NCBI GenBank assembly: GCA_003249555.1
Contig: QKIQ01000040.1
Location: forward strand, 1-35,465
Direction of reading: 5' to 3'
Length of the DNA: 35,465 nucleotides
From: Clostridia bacterium
Lineage (GTDB): Bacteria; Bacillota; Clostridia; Christensenellales; SZUA-584
In this document: piece after piece, positions 25,135 to 34,324 of the stretch
How positions within the stretch are numbered: the first letter of the stretch is position 1
How the letters are laid out: every line of letters begins with the position of its first letter
The notes under the pieces: generated by a model
Told to the model about the DNA's origin: nothing
Database searches by the model: none
What the model saw: only the letters and a program-made list of their open reading frames with translations
Position numbers and translations under genes: made by a program

Positions 25135-26334
25135 ATGAAAAAGGTTTTTGTTATATTTTACTGTATCCTTTTTGTGTTCATGTGTTCGGGCTGCATGAAT
25201 AAAAAAGAGCCGAAGGATTTAGCCATTATTAATAGTTTAATCTATGACAAAAGAGAGGATGGAACATATCAGGTCATTATTGAATTTATGAATTTATCCT
25301 CTAGTTCGAGCGACGAAGGCAAAAAGTATTCGACACAGACAGCACAAGGAAAAACCTTCAGAGAAGCACTGTCAAATGCGTCATCCACAATCGAAAAGGC
25401 AATTTACGGAGGCCACACTCTTGTGAGGTTTTTTTCCGAGAGCGCTGCAAAAGAGGACATGGCAGCCACACTTGATTTTCTGTTAAGAGATCATCTGACC
25501 GATGAAACACCATTAATGGTTGTGATTAAGGGATCTAATCCGAATAAAATCTACAAGGCATCCTTGGGGCTTTCCGATTCTGTCGGCGTCTACATTGACA
25601 ATATGCAAATATCTCAGCAAAGAGAAACGTCCAAATCCGTGTTTATCACAACTCTTGAATTTGCAAAAGATTTCTTTGATGACGGAAAGCAGCCCGTCGC
25701 GGGAATCGTAGAACTTATACAATCTGATTCAATAAAATCGGAAGCAAACGGCAGCCAGGATACCGGCGACAGTCAAGAAAACGAGGATATTTTAAAATGT
25801 GAAGGTTTAGCCGCATTTAATAATGATAAGCTTGTCGGCTACTTCAATGGTATTGAAGCTCGATCATATAATTTTATTACCGAAAATATTCAGATGGCCA
25901 TCATTTCCATACCTTTTATGGACGGGTTTATGGTCTGCGAGGTGACGAATGCCTCCACAGATATTAAATCACAAATAGTTGATAAACAAGCTTCATTTGA
26001 TGTGAAAATCAAAACCCAAATACGAATCATCGCCGACGGAACCCTTGTAAATATAAACGAACCGAAAACGATGAAAGAAGTCCAAGCCACATTTAATGAA
26101 AGCTTGCTTTGTGAAATCGTATCTGCGATAAAAAAAGCACAAACGGAGTTTAAGAGTGATATCTTCGGCTTCGGCAACAGCGTCCATATTCAGCATCCAA
26201 ATCAATGGAAAAAAATAAAGGAAGAATGGAATGAAATCTTTGCCAATGCCACCGTTTGCGTCACTGTGGAGTCTTCTATTTATCAGACAGGCGAAATAAA
26301 AGACAGCGTATTATCTGAATTTACGGAGGATTAA
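25135..26334 (+). CDS. gerKC: Spore germination receptor C subunit, lipoprotein (GerKC type)
   Basis: 399 residues. Lipoprotein signal at the N-terminus with the lipobox CSGC (Cys 20), after a hydrophobic VIFYCILFVFMC core. DLAIINSLIYDKREDGTYQVIIEF and QTAQGKTFREALSNASSTIEKAIYGGHT are the usual early GerAC features. The C-terminal half has NINEPKTMKEVQATFNESL and the NPNQWKKIKEEWNEIF-type end typical of the family. A Ser/Asn/Glu-rich stretch near 200-220 looks like a linker. It is anchored on the inner spore membrane and works with the A and B subunits. It starts 12 bases after gerKA. Confidence 0.9.
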   Translation: MKKVFVIFYCILFVFMCSGCMNKKEPKDLAIINSLIYDKREDGTYQVIIEFMNLSSSSSDEGKKYSTQTAQGKTFREALSNASSTIEKAIYGGHTLVRFFSESAAKEDMAATLDFLLRDHLTDETPLMVVIKGSNPNKIYKASLGLSDSVGVYIDNMQISQQRETSKSVFITTLEFAKDFFDDGKQPVAGIVELIQSDSIKSEANGSQDTGDSQENEDILKCEGLAAFNNDKLVGYFNGIEARSYNFITENIQMAIISIPFMDGFMVCEVTNASTDIKSQIVDKQASFDVKIKTQIRIIADGTLVNINEPKTMKEVQATFNESLLCEIVSAIKKAQTEFKSDIFGFGNSVHIQHPNQWKKIKEEWNEIFANATVCVTVESSIYQTGEIKDSVLSEFTED

Positions 26335-26336
26335 CG

Positions 26337-27479
26337 ATGAAAAAACCTGAGATCTCAACGACTCAGCTTATGCTTATGGCCGTAGGAAGCTCGCTTGTGT
26401 TCCCTTATACGTTTATGCCGATATTACATACACCCAATGCCAATCAGGACGTTTGGTTCGTTTTACTGCTTTCTTTTGTATACATTCTGATTATAAACGC
26501 ACCAATCTTGTTTCTTATAAATAAGTTTAGAGGGTTCACCGTCAATCAGGTTGTTGAGACAATTATAGGCAAATATTTTGGCAAGCCAGCGATACTGATG
26601 TTTGTCGTATACTTTTTATTCTGTTCCATCTCCTGCTCCCTTATTACGACACACTTTATGAATGCTTTTCTTTTTTCCGGAAAACCGATATGGCTTCTGA
26701 TGTTGTTTTTGGTTGTTCCCACAGCTTATGCCGCATATAAAGGAGCCGGTACGATTGGTCGCTTGTCTTTATTCGTTGTGCCGTTTATGCTGCTGACAAT
26801 ACTTTTGTTTCTGTTTTTTGGCATTAACAACATGGATATTTCATTACTTCAGCCGGTTCTTACGGATTCAACTTTTCTTGATCTGAATATTAGCGCCTTT
26901 TTGACTGCGTCACGTTATTCTGAGATACTGATTTTTTTTGTTTTTTCATACTATCTCAGCAAAAAATCAAGCATCAATAAAACGTATGCTTTAGCTGTTT
27001 GTATTTTCGGCATTTTTTACATGCTGATTCTTGTCCCCACATTACTTGTTTTGGACGTTGATTTCGCGAAGATATCTTGGAATCCTTATTACGTATATAC
27101 CCGTCAGGTCAACATACTGAGTTTTTTAGAGCGGCTTCAGTCAATTAACACCCTGGCCTGGTTCCCCGTCAACATTTTAAAGCTGACAATGTATAGTTTT
27201 ATGACCAGCCGAATTCTGTCGCTTTTATTTAAGACGAAATCGCATAAACCATTCGTTATCCCCAATGCCTCTATTGTATTCATTGCTTGTCTTGTGCCTT
27301 TATTCTACAATTCGGGCACAATAGATTTGCTCAGCTCATACCGTGTATTCCCATGGGTTGTCCTGCCTGTCATTTTTGTGGTGCCATGTATCCTCGTTGC
27401 CGTGTATTTCATTCGGCGCAAAAAGCTTAAGCCGCTAATTAAAAAGACACAAATGACAGCAAAGAGCGAAGATGCATAA
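26337..27479 (+). CDS. gerKB: Spore germination receptor B subunit, integral membrane (GerKB type)
   Basis: 380 residues with about ten membrane segments, of the GerAB branch of the APC superfamily. The N-terminus ISTTQLMLMAVGSSLVFPYTFMP is typical. Family members bind amino acids or other germinants. Two bases separate it from gerKC, and its ribosome binding site GGAGG lies in the gerKC end, so translation is coupled. The order A-C-B is that of the B. subtilis gerK operon. No clear terminator follows before the convergent metY. Confidence 0.9.
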   Translation: MKKPEISTTQLMLMAVGSSLVFPYTFMPILHTPNANQDVWFVLLLSFVYILIINAPILFLINKFRGFTVNQVVETIIGKYFGKPAILMFVVYFLFCSISCSLITTHFMNAFLFSGKPIWLLMLFLVVPTAYAAYKGAGTIGRLSLFVVPFMLLTILLFLFFGINNMDISLLQPVLTDSTFLDLNISAFLTASRYSEILIFFVFSYYLSKKSSINKTYALAVCIFGIFYMLILVPTLLVLDVDFAKISWNPYYVYTRQVNILSFLERLQSINTLAWFPVNILKLTMYSFMTSRILSLLFKTKSHKPFVIPNASIVFIACLVPLFYNSGTIDLLSSYRVFPWVVLPVIFVVPCILVAVYFIRRKKLKPLIKKTQMTAKSEDA

Positions 27480-27517
27480 TAAAACCATCCATAAATAATT
27501 GTGATGTCAATTTCCTG

Positions 27518-28798
27518 TTAATGCATAGCTTTGTCTATGTCATCAAGCAGATCTTCAATATGTTCCGTACCGACCGAAAGGCGAACCGTACCCGGCTTTA
27601 TGCCAGATGCCAAAAGCTCCTGCTCGTTCATCTGTGAATGCGTGGTGCTCGCCGGATGTATCACAAGCGATTTTAAATCGGCGACATTGGCAAGCAAGGA
27701 GAATATTCTCAGCTTGTCAATAAACGCTTTGGCTTCCTCTGCCCCGCCTTTTATTTCAAACGTGAAAATAGAACCTGCGCCTTTTGGAAAATATTGATTG
27801 TAAAGCGTGTGATACGGACTGTCCGTCAAGGACGGATGGTTGACGCGTGCCACACTTGGATGCTTGCTTAAATATTCCGCAACCTTAAGCGCGTTTTCCA
27901 CATGGCGCTCTACGCGCAGTGATAGCGTCTCCAGACCCTGAAGGAACAAAAACGAATTGAACGGACTGACGGCAGCGCCAGTATCACGCAGCAACGTCAC
28001 GCGGGCCTTGGTGATATAAGCCGCCGCCCCTGCCACCTCGGTAAACCTCACGCCGTGATAGCTCTTGTCTGGCTCCGTAAGGCATGGGAATTTTGCCGAA
28101 GCTCCCCAATCAAACTTCCCGCTGTCAATGATGACACCGCCGATGGATGTGCCGTGACCGCCGATGAACTTCGTGGCGGAATGCACCACAATATCCGCGC
28201 CGTATTCAATCGGTCTCAGCAGATATGGCGTTGCAAACGTGTTGTCGATAATCAGCGGTATACCGTGTTTATGCGCCGTATCTGCCACAGCCTTTATATC
28301 AATCACGCTGCAATTCGGATTGCCAAGGCTTTCGATAAACAGCGCTTTTGTATTGGCTTTTATTGCTGCCTCAAAGCTGCCCTGCTCATCAGGATTCACA
28401 AAAGTGACTTCTATCCCGAAATCCGCAAACGTGTGGGCAAAAAGATTGTACGTGCCACCGTAGATTGTATTGGCGGATATGATATGATCGCCTGCGTGTG
28501 CAATGTTTTGAACGGCGTAAGTTACTGCGGCAGAGCCGCTTGCCACTGCCAGCGCCCCTATGCCTCCTTCCAAAGCAGCAATACGTTTTTCAAAAACCTC
28601 CGTAGTTGGGTTCATGATACGCGTATAAATATTGCCGGATTGCGAAAGATCAAACCGCCCTTGCGCCTGAGCACAGTCCTCAAAAACGTATGATGTGGTC
28701 TGATAAATGGGCACAGCACGTGCGTCAGTCGCGGGATCGGGATGTTCCTGTCCGGCATGAAGCTGAAGCGTTTCAAACCTGTATTTATTTTGACTCAT
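27518..28798 (-). CDS. metY: O-acetylhomoserine sulfhydrylase (PLP, Cys/Met metabolism family)
   Basis: 426 residues from ATG 28798; GGAG lies six bases upstream, inside the few codons that would start at 28813. Family marks: [86 protein letters not shown] and the PLP Lys in [15 protein letters not shown]. The length (about 425) and the FDL insertion are typical of MetY rather than MetB or MetC. It makes homocysteine from O-acetylhomoserine and sulfide, providing the substrate of the MetH encoded 20 kb away. Confidence 0.92.
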   Translation of the reverse strand: MSQNKYRFETLQLHAGQEHPDPATDARAVPIYQTTSYVFEDCAQAQGRFDLSQSGNIYTRIMNPTTEVFEKRIAALEGGIGALAVASGSAAVTYAVQNIAHAGDHIISANTIYGGTYNLFAHTFADFGIEVTFVNPDEQGSFEAAIKANTKALFIESLGNPNCSVIDIKAVADTAHKHGIPLIIDNTFATPYLLRPIEYGADIVVHSATKFIGGHGTSIGGVIIDSGKFDWGASAKFPCLTEPDKSYHGVRFTEVAGAAAYITKARVTLLRDTGAAVSPFNSFLFLQGLETLSLRVERHVENALKVAEYLSKHPSVARVNHPSLTDSPYHTLYNQYFPKGAGSIFTFEIKGGAEEAKAFIDKLRIFSLLANVADLKSLVIHPASTTHSQMNEQELLASGIKPGTVRLSVGTEHIEDLLDDIDKAMH

Positions 28799-28878
28799 TT
28801 TTTTCTCCGTCATTGATTAGCATTATATTTTTTATTTAAATTAGTATCGTTTTAGCTAGTGTCTACCTGAATAGCTTT

Positions 28879-28908
28879 ATTATACGATATGGATAATATG
28901 AATTTCAA
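28879..28908 (-). promoter_or_regulatory. metY promoter
   Basis: Minus strand: TTGAAA (28908-28903), 18 bases, TATAAT (28884-28879), giving a leader of about 74 bases. No SAM riboswitch is recognisable in that leader. Confidence 0.65.
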
Positions 28909-29006
28909 CACGCCGCATTTTTGACCTCAATCAAAACTAAATCTAAATCACTTGGTAATTATCTGCGACGATATCGTTAAATTATAACAATCGGCAATAA
29001 ATGCGC

Positions 29007-29023
29007 GAGAATAACCGATTCTC
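29007..29023. promoter_or_regulatory. Inverted repeat between metY and ferritin genes
   Basis: GAGAAT (29007-29012), 5 bases, ATTCTC (29018-29023). A 10-bp palindrome ACGATATCGT lies about 40 bases to the left. Either may be an operator in this 344-base divergent region (28799-29142). Confidence 0.3.
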
Positions 29024-29091
29024 TCATTACTTGCAGAAGCTAATTCTTTACTCGTATAACAAAGAATTTTGCCGTATTGTGATTTTGTTCC

Positions 29092-29119
29092 TTATGAAAA
29101 GACAATTACATGGTAAAAT
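29092..29119 (+). promoter_or_regulatory. Candidate ferritin promoter
   Basis: TTATGA, 16 bases, TAAAAT, with a TGG just before the -10 (extended -10). It lies 24 bases upstream of the ferritin ATG. Confidence 0.35.
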
Positions 29120-29142
29120 AACTAAAAAAGAGGTGAATTGCT

Positions 29143-29652
29143 ATGAACAAAAAAATATCTTCGTTACTAAACGAGCAAATTAACAAAGAGCTATACTCCG
29201 CTTATCTCTATCTGGATATTGCAGACTACTATGCCGATCAAGGTTTAAACGGATTTGAAAACTGGTTTTTTGTGCAGGCTCAGGAAGAACGTGACCATGC
29301 TATGTTGATTCGTAGATTTCTTTTGAACAACGATGAAGTTATCTCTTTGTCAGCCATTTCAGCACCGGGATTCAAAAAGAATGAACAAAAAACACCTCTT
29401 TTTGAAACGCTGAAGCATGAGCAAACGGTGACTGCGTCAATTAATCACATTTATGCCGCGGCGTTCGATGATAAGGATTTTCGCACAATGCAGTTTCTAG
29501 ATTGGTTCGTGAAGGAGCAAGGCGAAGAAGAAAAAAACGCCGCCGATATGATTCGCAAATTCGAACTGTTCGGCAACGATTCCAAAGGACTCTATTTGCT
29601 CGATCAAGAGCTGGCCGGGCGCATTTACGCTCCGCCATCCCTCGTTTTATAA
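29143..29652 (+). CDS. ftnA: Ferritin (non-haem, bacterial FtnA type)
   Basis: 169 residues, normal for a four-helix-bundle ferritin. Ferroxidase ligands can be picked out: Glu in INKELYSAYLYLDIA, Glu and His in QAQEERDHAMLI, Glu in KHEQTV and Glu in KEQGEEEKNA. It oxidises Fe(II) and stores it as mineral in a 24-mer. AGAGGTG precedes the ATG, and a terminator follows. It is next to a set of probable Fe-S assembly genes. Confidence 0.93.
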   Translation: MNKKISSLLNEQINKELYSAYLYLDIADYYADQGLNGFENWFFVQAQEERDHAMLIRRFLLNNDEVISLSAISAPGFKKNEQKTPLFETLKHEQTVTASINHIYAAAFDDKDFRTMQFLDWFVKEQGEEEKNAADMIRKFELFGNDSKGLYLLDQELAGRIYAPPSLVL

Positions 29653-29664
29653 CGAAGCACATTC

Positions 29665-29690
29665 AAAAAGGCTCATTCCAGAGCCTTTTT
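29665..29690. terminator. Bidirectional terminator, ferritin / NifX-like gene
   Basis: AAAAAGGCTC (29665-29674), 6-base loop, GAGCCTTTTT (29681-29690). A perfect 10-bp stem with A and T tails serves both converging genes. Confidence 0.88.
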
Positions 29691-29706
29691 GACTTTTCAG
29701 ATTCTA

Positions 29707-30066
29707 TTAATGTCCTCCGCATTCATCTGCATTTTCATGCTCGCGGCACACTGACTCGGATGATTTTAGAGTACCCTCTAAATAGCCTTTTGCGGCTTGC
29801 TCACAGTCTCCTGACGCTCCCACAACGACTGTAATGCCCTGCTGTGAAAAAAGAGTCTGAGCCATCTGCCCCATACCGCCCGCTATGATCACATCTGTGC
29901 CCTTCTCCTTCAAGAACACTGGAAGAAATCCCGGTTGATGACCCGGATTTTGTACAAATGCTTCATTCTTGATCTCTGTTCCGACCGCCTCATATATGGT
30001 GAACCCTTCACAATGTCCAAAGTGTTCCGATACTTTTCCATTTTCAGCTGCAACCGCAATCTTCAT
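29707..30066 (-). CDS. NifX/NifB-C-terminal-like protein (dinitrogenase iron-molybdenum cofactor family)
   Basis: 119 residues covering the whole single domain: MKIAVAAENGKVSEHFGHCEGFTIYE at the start and DVIIAGGMGQMAQTLFSQQGITVVVGASGD in the middle. Family members carry iron-sulfur or FeMo-cofactor precursors, but non-diazotrophs have many such proteins next to Mrp ATPases, as here, so nitrogen fixation is not implied. The C-terminal tail CREHENADECGGH is rich in Cys and His and may bind metal. It follows the Mrp-type gene by about 60 bases on the same strand. Confidence 0.88.
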   Translation of the reverse strand: MKIAVAAENGKVSEHFGHCEGFTIYEAVGTEIKNEAFVQNPGHQPGFLPVFLKEKGTDVIIAGGMGQMAQTLFSQQGITVVVGASGDCEQAAKGYLEGTLKSSESVCREHENADECGGH

Positions 30067-30125
30067 ATTTCTTTCCCTTCTTTCGTTATCTGCGCATCTT
30101 TGAGTAAATACCTCAATTGCATGCG

Positions 30126-30947
30126 CTATTTCTTTACCGATTCTGTCACTTGCGTGACGATATCCGCGATACTTTTATTCGTCTGTTCATCCTGTTCTTT
30201 AAGACCACGCTCCGTGATGTCCGCGATAGCAGGCAGCATCGGCAGTTCACCAAGCAACTTAATACCAAGCTCTTTTTCAAACTCGCCTCTTTTACCCGAG
30301 AACAGTTCTATCTTCTTCCCGCAGTCCGGACATGTGAGATAGCTCATGTTCTCAACCACACCGATCAATGGAATCTTCATCGTCCTGACCATGTTGACCG
30401 CCTTGGAAACGATCATCGAGACCATATCCTGCGGCACGCTCACAAGCACCATGCCGCTTATCGGAATAGACTGCATCACAGTCAAAGCCACATCACCCGT
30501 ACCCGGCGGCAGATCGATAATCAAATAATCCAGCTCTCCCCAGAACACCTCTTCCCAGAACTGCTTGACTGTTCCCGCAATGAGCGGCCCGCGCCATATC
30601 ACAGGCTGCGTTTCATCACTTAAAAGCAGATTCAAAGACATCACGGATATTCCGTCTGCCTGTGCGGGAATGATGCCAAGCTCATTTTGGTCTACCCGTC
30701 CGTCCTTTATTCCCATCAGACGCGGAATGCTGGGTCCCGTGATATCGGCATCCATAATGCCGACTTTTAAACCGCGTTTTTTCAATTCCTTGGCAATAAG
30801 AACAGATATCGTAGACTTTCCTACGCCGCCTTTTCCGCTCATCACTCCAATGACGCGCTTGACTTCGTTGTAAGGATTGTTCTTTATCTGACAGGAATCC
30901 TGAGAGTTACATTCGCCCTTAGAAGGGCAGTTACCGCAATCAGCCAT
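30126..30947 (-). CDS. Mrp/NBP35-type Fe-S carrier P-loop ATPase
   Basis: 273 residues from ATG 30947. An upstream promoter (30985-31013) and GGAGG support this start over longer in-frame forms. The N-terminus has four cysteines (C4, C7, C13, C19) in an NBP35-like arrangement. Deviant Walker A SGKGGVGKST is at 37-46, then DADITGPSIPRLMG and DLPPGTGD. A LTCPDCGKKIELF CxxC lies near the C-terminus and bridges a cluster between subunits in this family. It is expected to hold and transfer a [4Fe-4S] cluster using ATP. It is co-oriented with the NifX-like gene. Confidence 0.92.
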   Translation of the reverse strand: MADCGNCPSKGECNSQDSCQIKNNPYNEVKRVIGVMSGKGGVGKSTISVLIAKELKKRGLKVGIMDADITGPSIPRLMGIKDGRVDQNELGIIPAQADGISVMSLNLLLSDETQPVIWRGPLIAGTVKQFWEEVFWGELDYLIIDLPPGTGDVALTVMQSIPISGMVLVSVPQDMVSMIVSKAVNMVRTMKIPLIGVVENMSYLTCPDCGKKIELFSGKRGEFEKELGIKLLGELPMLPAIADITERGLKEQDEQTNKSIADIVTQVTESVKK

Positions 30948-30984
30948 CGTTGTTATTTCCTCCATTTTTGTCATATGCCATTTA

Positions 30985-31013
30985 ATTTTATGCCTTAAAA
31001 TCCCTTTTGTCAA
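30985..31013 (-). promoter_or_regulatory. Promoter of the Mrp/NifX-like operon
   Basis: Minus strand: TTGACA (31013-31008), 17 bases, TAAAAT (30990-30985). Transcription should begin near 30978, downstream of the first in-frame ATG at 31013. Confidence 0.7.
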
Positions 31014-31073
31014 TTGATTCTATCGTGTCATATTATCCCTTTTTATATTTCACCTTATCGAAAAACATAGTGT

Positions 31074-31102
31074 TTGAGGTTTATATTATGCTGTGTTAAA
31101 AT
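31074..31102 (+). promoter_or_regulatory. Promoter of the DUF134 gene
   Basis: TTGAGG (31074-31079), 17 bases, TAAAAT (31097-31102), 50 bases before the ATG. Confidence 0.6.
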
Positions 31103-31151
31103 GTATTTATTAGCTAAGCACCTAAAATAATGCTCAGGAGACATAGCGGTT

Positions 31152-31517
31152 ATGCCAAGACCCAGAAAACAGAAGCTCATTTGCAGCTTGCCCCCTTGCA
31201 ACACCTTTGCCCCGTGCGGCGGCATCAACCGTAGTAGCGATGATGATGCTGTCTTGATGAGTTTAGAGGAATATGAAACCATAAGGCTGATAGACCTAAA
31301 CAATATGGATCAGGCGCAGTGCGCTGAAGAAATGGGCGTGGCTCGTTCCACCGTTCAGCGGCTTTATATGGACGCGCGCCGCAAAATCGCGGGCTGTATC
31401 GTAGAAGGGCGCATGCTCAAAATATCGGGCGGTGATTACACGCTTTGCGCAAAGCGCAAGGATCCGTCAAAATGCCAAGGATGCCGCCGACATCGCGAAC
31501 GTCATGGGCTAGAATAA
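31152..31517 (+). CDS. DUF134 family predicted DNA-binding protein
   Basis: 121 residues. MPRPRKQKLICSLPPCNTFAPCG is the family's N-terminus. A sigma-like helix-turn-helix follows (LMSLEEYETIRLIDLNNMDQ, then CAEEMGVARSTVQRLYMDARRKIA). A Cys-rich end (CAKRKDPSKCQGCRRH) may bind metal or a cluster. DUF134 proteins often sit beside NifX-like and Mrp-type genes, and this one is divergent from them, so it is a likely regulator of that operon. AGGAG lies upstream at slightly long spacing. It ends nine bases from the convergent YyaL gene. Confidence 0.87.
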   Translation: MPRPRKQKLICSLPPCNTFAPCGGINRSSDDDAVLMSLEEYETIRLIDLNNMDQAQCAEEMGVARSTVQRLYMDARRKIAGCIVEGRMLKISGGDYTLCAKRKDPSKCQGCRRHRERHGLE

Positions 31518-31526
31518 GTATTCCAT

Positions 31527-33565
31527 TTAGGTTGCCTGTACCAAATCGATCAGTTCGTTCACTGAATAAACGGGCTGCTGACAAGCGAAATTCTGACAGA
31601 CGTAACCCGCAAAGGGCGCGTCTGTTTTATATTGCTCGTAATGAGGCAAAGCATTGTTCATCTCAGCGCTGTTGTCATACCATATCACCGTTGCAAATGG
31701 ATCATAGCGCCTCAAAAGCGTTTCATAAGCATAGGCAGCATCTTCGCAGCTCGCCGGAGACGATATCACAATCTGGCGTTGCGGCACGTTTTTTAGCATC
31801 ATTGCGGTCAACAAATACATATGAGACAACGGCGAAGCGTAAGTTAAAGGCAACATAACATTTATCGCATTGTCTGCTTCGTCTAGCCAAAGCGCTTCCC
31901 CTGTAATCTGGTACAGTTTCACCAGTGCCATCACCGCGCTTGCGCTTCCTGAAGGAATTGCGCCGTCATAATCATCACGCGGAAGCATAAAAAGCGCTTC
32001 AAAATCCGCCGTTGTCATCGCAAAGCCGTTCTTGTCTCGAAAGAGCTTCAGCATCTGCGATGCCAGCAGTTTTGCCTTTTCAATATAATCCGTTTTTCGT
32101 GACGCAGTATACAGCGTTGCAAACGCAACTGCCATATTGGCATAATCGGCAAGAAACGCAGGCCCCCCCAGACTGTCCATATATGTGCCGCAAATCAGCC
32201 CCTTTTCATTCATCATATAATTGAGTATAAAATCAGCGGCTCTTTGCGCACTTTCAATGTATTCAGGGCGGTCAAGCCTCATCCCCGCCGTCGCCATCCC
32301 CTCAATGGCAAGTCCGTTCCATGCGGCGGATATTTTGGTATCTTTAAACGGCGCAATGCGGTTTTTGCGCTGCGCGTACAGCTTGCTCAGAACAGCCTCG
32401 TCCGCTTCGTCCGCTTTGTCCGCCACACCGATGCGATTTAGTATCGTTTGCCCTTCAAAATTGCCCCCGCGCTTTAAACCATACCGCGATTCCAAAAGCG
32501 ACAGTTCATCAACGGCAAGCATGTCTTTGAGTTCATCATAGCTCCAAACATAAAACTTGCCTTCCACGCCTTCAGAATCCGCATCCTCAGCAGACGCATA
32601 ACCGCCCTTGGACGTCTGCATATCGTGCATCATATAAACAGCTGTCTTTTCCGCAACGAAACGGAACAGCGCCTCACCCGTTGCGGCATAGGCGTTAGCA
32701 TAAGCATTGATAAGCAGCGCGTTGTCATAAAGCATCTTTTCAAAGTGCGGCACAAGCCATTTTTCATCCGTTGAATACCGCGCAAATCCGCCTCCCGCAT
32801 GATCGTAGATACCGCCGCGATACATGTGCGTCAATGTGTCCTTTACCATTTTCAGCGATTCATCGCGCTTATTCGCCTTCCAGTCTGACAACAAAAAGAA
32901 AAGATAATGCGGCATAGGAAACTTCGGTGCGTAAGAAAACCCGCCGTAACGTCTTTCAAAGCTGTCTTTTAGGGCGATGAAGCCGTTTTCCAGCACCACA
33001 CTCGTTTCTGACGTTTCGCCTGTCTCAATGGGTCGATTGAACAGCGCCGCAATCTCATCGCCGCGGGAAACGAGCATCTCACGCTCCTGCTGCCACAGCA
33101 CGGCGGTTTTCGAGAGTAATTCGATAAGACCGATGCGCCCGTATTTCGCGTGCAGCGGAAAATATGTCCCTGCGTAAAACGGTTTTTTATCCGCCGTCAT
33201 AAAAATGGTGAGCGGCCATCCGCCGCTACCCGTCATCGCCTGACAGACGTTCATATACACCGTATCGATATCCGGACGTTCTTCCCTATCTACCTTGACG
33301 GGCACAAAGTGCTCGTTAAGCAGCGCGGCCGCTTCTTCGTTTTCAAAGCTTTCGTGCGCCATCACATGGCACCAATGGCATGTCGGCTAAATATACATAG
33401 CTACGAATACCCAATAGATAGGAAAACAGGTTTATCTTCCATGCGCGCTTTTTCAAAGGCTTCATTCCCCCACGGGAACCAGTCCACGGGGTTGTGAGCG
33501 TGCTGAAGAAGATACGACGAGGATTCGTTAATTAATCTATTGGGTATTTTCGTTGAGCTTGTCAT
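31527..33565 (-). pseudogene. YyaL/DUF255 (thioredoxin-like plus six-hairpin) protein gene with 20-base insertion
   Basis: The original start is ATG 33565, giving [21 protein letters not shown], the family's normal beginning. The frame runs to GYS and meets TAG. The family sequence continues in another frame directly after 20 extra bases (33384-33403) with ACA TGC CAT TGG TGC CAT, i.e. the CHWC motif, then VMAHESFENEEAAALLNEHFVPVKVDREERPD. The rest (612 codons, thioredoxin-like end plus an alpha/alpha toroid like N-acylglucosamine epimerases) is intact, with no further damage. Without the 20 bases the product would be 672 residues, normal for the family. The insert (minus strand TAGCTATGTATATTTAGCCG) contains GCTA...TAGC. 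A recent mutation, an assembly error or, less likely, translational bypass could explain it. Confidence 0.85.
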
Positions 33566-33606
33566 ATGGCATCACCACCCTTCTAAAAGAGACTTTTAAT
33601 TCAATT

Positions 33607-33759
33607 CTATAAGAAGTTAATTTTGATTTCAATATTTTCTCCCTCTCTGAGCCATATTATGCTTTCAATAATAGTCTTATAGAGAGTGTTTCGCTCCGAA
33701 TTGCTTGTACATGTAGAAAAAGAATCGAAAAAGGCTTCAAGTCTCTCTAAACGTTGTGG
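33607..33759 (-). pseudogene. C-terminal remnant of a large serine recombinase
   Basis: The last 50 or so codons read LERLEAFFDSF, then NTLYKTIIESIIWLREGENIEIKINFL and stop. This resembles the coiled-coil-plus-strand ending of large serine recombinases of integrative elements (pattern KxIIexIixxregdnIeIxixFL). No catalytic domain is present: the frame runs upstream into the isochorismatase gene, which occupies another frame. I infer a relic of an excised or rearranged element. Short length limits certainty. Confidence 0.5.
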
Positions 33760-33778
33760 GCAGTTAATATGGAAAGAG

Positions 33779-34270
33779 CTAAATGAATAGGTCATGTAAA
33801 CAAATAATTTTACTACCTTTACTTTCATAATAGCGCAGCATTTCGTCAATTTTCCTTTTATCATAACTGGTAACGCAATCTGATAGGACATTAACGCCAT
33901 AATTTGCTTTGCGTAAGTTGTAACAGGTTGATTTAACACATGCAACAGCATCTGCTCCTGCTATGTAAAAATCACGTATTTCATTTTTACTAATAAAGTC
34001 GGTAAATTCTTCACTGCTTAATGCGTTTCCTTTGTTTTTTATAAAAACATTTTTTGATACGATTTTTAAGTCTGAAGCTAATTCAGACCCATATGTATTG
34101 GGCTTAAAAGTCCTCGTGCCGGCTGATAGATTTTCATGCCGTATATAAACAACAGGAATATTATTATTGACTGCCAAATCAATAGCTTCATTGATATTTC
34201 CAATAATATCTTTGTAATTCTTTGTGATATCATTTTGAATATCGATTATGACCAAAGCTTTTTTTTGCAT
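33779..34270 (-). CDS. Isochorismatase-family cysteine hydrolase
   Basis: 163 residues, slightly short for the family. Catalytic triad candidates are D10 (ALVIIDIQND), a Lys near 78-80 (FIKNKGNA) and the nucleophile C111 (AGADAVACVKSTCYNLR), with GYGSELASDL-like NTYGSELASDLKI before the Lys. Members hydrolyse amides or vinyl ethers (nicotinamide, isochorismate, N-carbamoyl compounds); the substrate is unknown here. AGGAGG lies seven bases before the ATG. It is divergent from a WYL regulator that probably controls it, and lies between a recombinase relic and a putative IS end. Confidence 0.88.
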   Translation of the reverse strand: MQKKALVIIDIQNDITKNYKDIIGNINEAIDLAVNNNIPVVYIRHENLSAGTRTFKPNTYGSELASDLKIVSKNVFIKNKGNALSSEEFTDFISKNEIRDFYIAGADAVACVKSTCYNLRKANYGVNVLSDCVTSYDKRKIDEMLRYYESKGSKIICLHDLFI

Positions 34271-34324
34271 AATGTTTCCTCCTGATAGGTATATTGATTT
34301 GTATGCTTTTTATTATACCTTGTA

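Noticed and set aside
29707..30066. Evidence for nitrogen fixation
   Set aside because: The NifX-like family is widespread in non-diazotrophs; no nifH, nifD or nifK is present.
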